Of a DNA stretch of 12,021 nt, positions 11,702-12,021 are shown piece by piece (the stretch's first letter is position 1; every line of letters starts with the position of its first letter). The stretch spans positions 1 to 12,021 of the forward strand of contig JAHBAQ020000084.1 in NCBI GenBank assembly GCA_018500045.2, read 5' to 3'. A program made the translations under genes and the position numbers. The notes under the pieces were generated by a model, which was not told the DNA's origin, made no database searches, and saw only the letters and a program-made list of their open reading frames with translations. Source of the stretch: Candidatus Shapirobacteria bacterium (lineage in GTDB: Bacteria; Patescibacteriota; Microgenomatia; UBA12405).

Positions 11702-12002
11702 ATGAAAGATACTCACGAACAAAATTCACAACTCCGCAAAGGTCTCCTAGAACTGGCGGTCCTTTTGGTCATCAACCGTGGGTCCGTTTACGCCAGTGAT
11801 ATTTTAAAAGAATTAAAATCCAACCATCTATTAGTCGTCGAAGGTACTTTATATCCGCTTCTTAGTCGTCTCAAAAACGAAGGGGATCTTGATTATCAGT
11901 GGCAAGAATCCAAAAATGGTCCGCCTCGCAAATATTATCAACTTACTGACTCCGGTCAGAAAAATTTGAAACAGATTTTATCTACTTGGAGCAATCTTAA
12001 TC
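11702..12002 (+). CDS. PadR-family transcriptional regulator, 3' end missing
   Basis: About 100 codons of a PadR-type winged-helix repressor, cut at the right edge. The reading starts MKDTHEQNSQLRKGLLELAV, then VINRGSVYASDILKEL (helices 1-2), EGTLYPLLSRLKNEG (the recognition helix with the family's TLYPLLxRL signature), a wing with NGPPRKYYQLT, and TDSGQKNLKQILSTWSNL (the dimerising C-terminal helix). Compact PadR proteins are about 105-115 residues, so only a short tail is lost. PadR regulators often control small membrane-protein or transporter operons and their own gene; the target here would lie beyond the window. A palindrome in the promoter is the probable operator. The ATG at 11702 follows the -10 by 8 nt without a Shine-Dalgarno. 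In-frame codons after 12002 are adapter sequence. Confidence 0.9.
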
Positions 12003-12021
12003 CTGTCTCTTATACACATCT
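12003..12021. other. Tn5/Nextera mosaic-end adapter remnant
   Basis: The last 19 bases (CTGTCTCTTATACACATCT) match the Tn5 transposase mosaic-end sequence used in Nextera libraries at every position. They are not genomic. The sequence was assembled from untrimmed reads here, and the true neighbour of position 12002 is unknown. Confidence 0.97.

Noticed and set aside
7..11704. Consensus -35 hexamers upstream of the leaderless -10 elements
   Set aside because: No convincing TTGACA-like box at 16-18 bp was found for most of them; only weak matches (for example TTGTTT at 1504-1509), so none is annotated.
1..12021. tRNA, rRNA, CRISPR array, transposase or toxin-antitoxin genes
   Set aside because: No cloverleaf, regular repeat-spacer pattern, transposase motif or toxin-antitoxin pair was recognised on either strand by eye.

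Overview
This AT-rich window (roughly one third G+C by eye) carries 17 closely packed genes and no stretch above 300 bases without a gene. It most likely comes from a Patescibacteria/CPR bacterium, perhaps the Microgenomates branch. The reasons are a tyrosyl-tRNA synthetase of archaeal type, many first-of-operon genes without a Shine-Dalgarno sequence, very short intergenic gaps, and several small membrane proteins that look like CPR families. TGA is used as a stop (queH, the ABC ATPase gene, one Nudix gene), so the recoded UGA=Gly lineages are excluded. The placement is inference. The last 19 bases match the Tn5/Nextera mosaic end exactly, so the right edge is a library artefact and the final padR gene is cut.

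Layout. 19-1064: a secreted-then-membrane CPVC protein followed by an unrecognised helical protein. 1068-2212: a PspC-domain membrane protein and a GGDEF protein, divergent from a 23-bp gap. 2173-4426 (minus strand): a small membrane protein, archaeal-type tyrS and queH; the last two both act on tRNA-Tyr. 4504-10232 (plus strand): an OmpR-type response regulator, its histidine kinase, a MacA-like adaptor, a MacB-type ABC ATPase, its FtsX-type permease and a membrane-anchored DUF5666-like protein. 10335-11619: a zinc-ribbon membrane protein and a Nudix hydrolase on the minus strand, with a second Nudix hydrolase divergent from a 14-bp gap. 11702-end: a PadR-type repressor.

The strongest new signal is a repeated operator. 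Two 7-bp half-sites of the form TTTTCAG, spaced 11 bp start to start, sit 9-10 bp upstream of a -10-like hexamer before the response regulator gene, the adaptor gene and the DUF5666 gene, and in a weaker form before the unknown gene at 540. This is the geometry of PhoB/OmpR-class activator sites, so the two-component system probably activates itself, the MacAB-like exporter and two further genes as one envelope-response regulon.

A second pattern is that many genes have a -10 hexamer ending only 5-8 nt before the ATG, which predicts leaderless mRNAs. A clear Shine-Dalgarno appears only inside the operon (permease) and, in weaker form, before the histidine kinase. A third pattern is a family of palindromic repeats in intergenic gaps. 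One copy encodes the last residues of TyrRS, one appears to supply the ribosome binding site of the kinase, and one touches the stop codon of the zinc-ribbon gene.
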